Assembly (NCBI RefSeq): GCF_007197555.1
Contig: NZ_CP041614.1
Span: 62,001-126,000 of the forward strand
DNA: 64,000 bases
Reading direction: 5' to 3'
Source: Shewanella psychropiezotolerans
GTDB taxonomy: Bacteria; Pseudomonadota; Gammaproteobacteria; Enterobacterales; Shewanellaceae
Within the stretch, counting starts at the first letter, position 1. Every line of letters begins with the position of its first letter. The position numbers and the translations under genes were made by a program. Below are positions 63,081-64,000 of the stretch, one piece after another. The notes under the pieces are model-generated. The model was not told the origin of the DNA and did no database searches. It saw only the letters and a program-made list of their open reading frames with translations.

Positions 63081-64000
63081 CTATAGCATAAAGCCAATAG
63101 TCCCTTCTAGCTTATCTTTAAGGTCTTGAGAATCGCGTTTTAGATTGATGGCATCGCAACTTTTGTAGGGATTGGTTTTAGCATAATCATTAATAACAAT
63201 ACGCTTTCCATGAACTAAACCATAAATGATTTGATCGAACTGTAGGCCGATTCGACTTAGCTGAGCTAAAGTTTGCTTTTTAAAAGAAGGCTTTCGTGAA
63301 GTGGTAATGATGACTTCTACTTTACCTGTTTCATGGAGCCTGTTGATGGCTTGGACATTGTCAGATAAAGCTTCTGTTTCTCCCCATTTAGGTGTGGAGT
63401 ACTGTCCTGAATTTTTTACTAGTGTGCCATCTAGATCAATGAAGAGTGTAAAATATTGGGCTTTATACTCATTCCATTCTTTGATTGTTCCCCAGTCACA
63501 ATACTCTGAAACCTTTAACACTGAAAATTGCTTACTATCTAATATCATTGAAAAAATAATATCAGAAATGTAAAGGTCATCATTTTCTAAGCGTTCGAAA
63601 TATTCACAAAATTCACTGGCATGCTCAAAGGCATATGCGCCAACACAAAACTGAGAGCTGACAACTTTCTTCTCAACAATATTGTCAATTAACCCATGTT
63701 CATTCAGTTCGACATAACTTTTGTTAGATGCATTTATCTTTGAGTATTCATTGAGATCGCTAACAGCAACTGCATTGCCTTTAACACTTGGAAGTTTAAA
63801 GAAATTATCAGAATCTTTGATAATAATCTGACCTTTAATCTTAGCTTGTTTTATACCTGCATAGATGGTTTCCGGCTGAGAATTAGTGGTGTTTTCGAGT
63901 AAAATCAACTCAGATTTTTCTAAAATACCGATCTCATCGAGTTGCTCGAGCAGGGCTTGTTTTACGTTAAACTGCAGTTCATGAGATTTCAGTCCGATGA
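63081..64000 (-). CDS. Nucleotidyltransferase-HAD phosphatase fusion (partial, N-terminus off window)
   Basis: The frame is open to base 64000, giving at least 306 residues; the start lies beyond the window. The first part looks like the end of a nucleotidyltransferase (GIKQAKIKGQIIIKDSDNFF; VVSSQFCVGAYAFEHASEF; LYISDIIFSMI). The C-terminal ~130 residues are a HAD domain with LFIDLDGTLVKNSGQ (nucleophile Asp in DLDGT), VEVIITTSRKPSFKKQ and IVINDYAKTNPYKSCDAI. Such fusions occur in capsule and LPS loci and may activate a sugar or alditol. The exact substrate is unknown. Confidence 0.75.
   Translation of the reverse strand, partial: IGLKSHELQFNVKQALLEQLDEIGILEKSELILLENTTNSQPETIYAGIKQAKIKGQIIIKDSDNFFKLPSVKGNAVAVSDLNEYSKINASNKSYVELNEHGLIDNIVEKKVVSSQFCVGAYAFEHASEFCEYFERLENDDLYISDIIFSMILDSKQFSVLKVSEYCDWGTIKEWNEYKAQYFTLFIDLDGTLVKNSGQYSTPKWGETEALSDNVQAINRLHETGKVEVIITTSRKPSFKKQTLAQLSRIGLQFDQIIYGLVHGKRIVINDYAKTNPYKSCDAINLKRDSQDLKDKLEGTIGFML

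Noticed and set aside
1-64000. CRISPR arrays, tRNA or rRNA genes, prophage or insertion-sequence transposases
   Set aside because: None was recognised: no spaced direct repeats of CRISPR type, no tRNA cloverleaf or rRNA sequence noticed, and no transposase or integrase among the proteins.

Overview
The window looks like a chromosomal segment of a marine gammaproteobacterium, most probably Shewanella or a close relative. That is inferred from gene content: a complete second (lateral) flagellar system, Kdo kinase (kdkA) beside waaA, WavE-type LPS glycosyltransferases, Spot 42 RNA beside polA/engB, and a CsrC-like RNA between engB and yihI. No species is claimed.

Positions 1-32947 hold a nearly complete lateral flagellar locus. 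Reading left to right on the minus strand: lafS (sigma-28, cut by the window edge), lafF (FliL), lafE (FliK), a FliT-like chaperone, lafC (FliS), lafB (FliD cap), lafA (flagellin), lafW, and the rod/hook/ring genes flgL-K-J-I-H-G-F-E-D-C-B. The plus strand then carries flgA-flgM-flgN. Next come fliJ-I-H-G-F-E on the minus strand, the master regulator lafK, and motY. The plus strand finishes with the switch and export genes fliM-N-P-(47-aa small ORF)-Q-R-flhB-flhA, closed by a strong terminator. Motor genes lafT/lafU are not in the window and would be expected left of lafS. There is no FliO, FlhF or FlhG, and FlgJ has no muramidase domain. lafK is broken by a one-base deletion in a run of G, so the sequence as given should not make a full-length activator of the system.

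Positions 33033-50250 are mostly housekeeping: a PldB-like lysophospholipase, a DUF885 lipoprotein, hemN, a DUF2489 protein, yihI, a methyltransferase, a CsrB/CsrC-family RNA, cytochrome c4, engB, a MITE-like repeat, Spot 42 RNA with a second structured element downstream, polA, elbB, glpG-glpE, and the threonine-degradation pair kbl-tdh.

Positions 50552-64000 are a lipopolysaccharide core/surface glycan region. It holds a TetR regulator, waaA (Kdo transferase), kdkA (Kdo kinase), the dTDP-L-rhamnose genes rfbC-B-D (rfbC frameshifted, rfbA absent), a GT9 heptosyltransferase, a WavE-type protein, GT2, GT-B and GT4 glycosyltransferases, a second WavE paralogue with two frameshifts, and a partial nucleotidyltransferase/HAD phosphatase at the right edge.

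Two copies of one non-coding repeat family occur, one upstream of lafA and one between engB and Spot 42. The four single-base frameshifts in three genes (lafK, rfbC, second wavE) may be real decay, phase variation or sequencing errors; the sequence alone cannot separate these.
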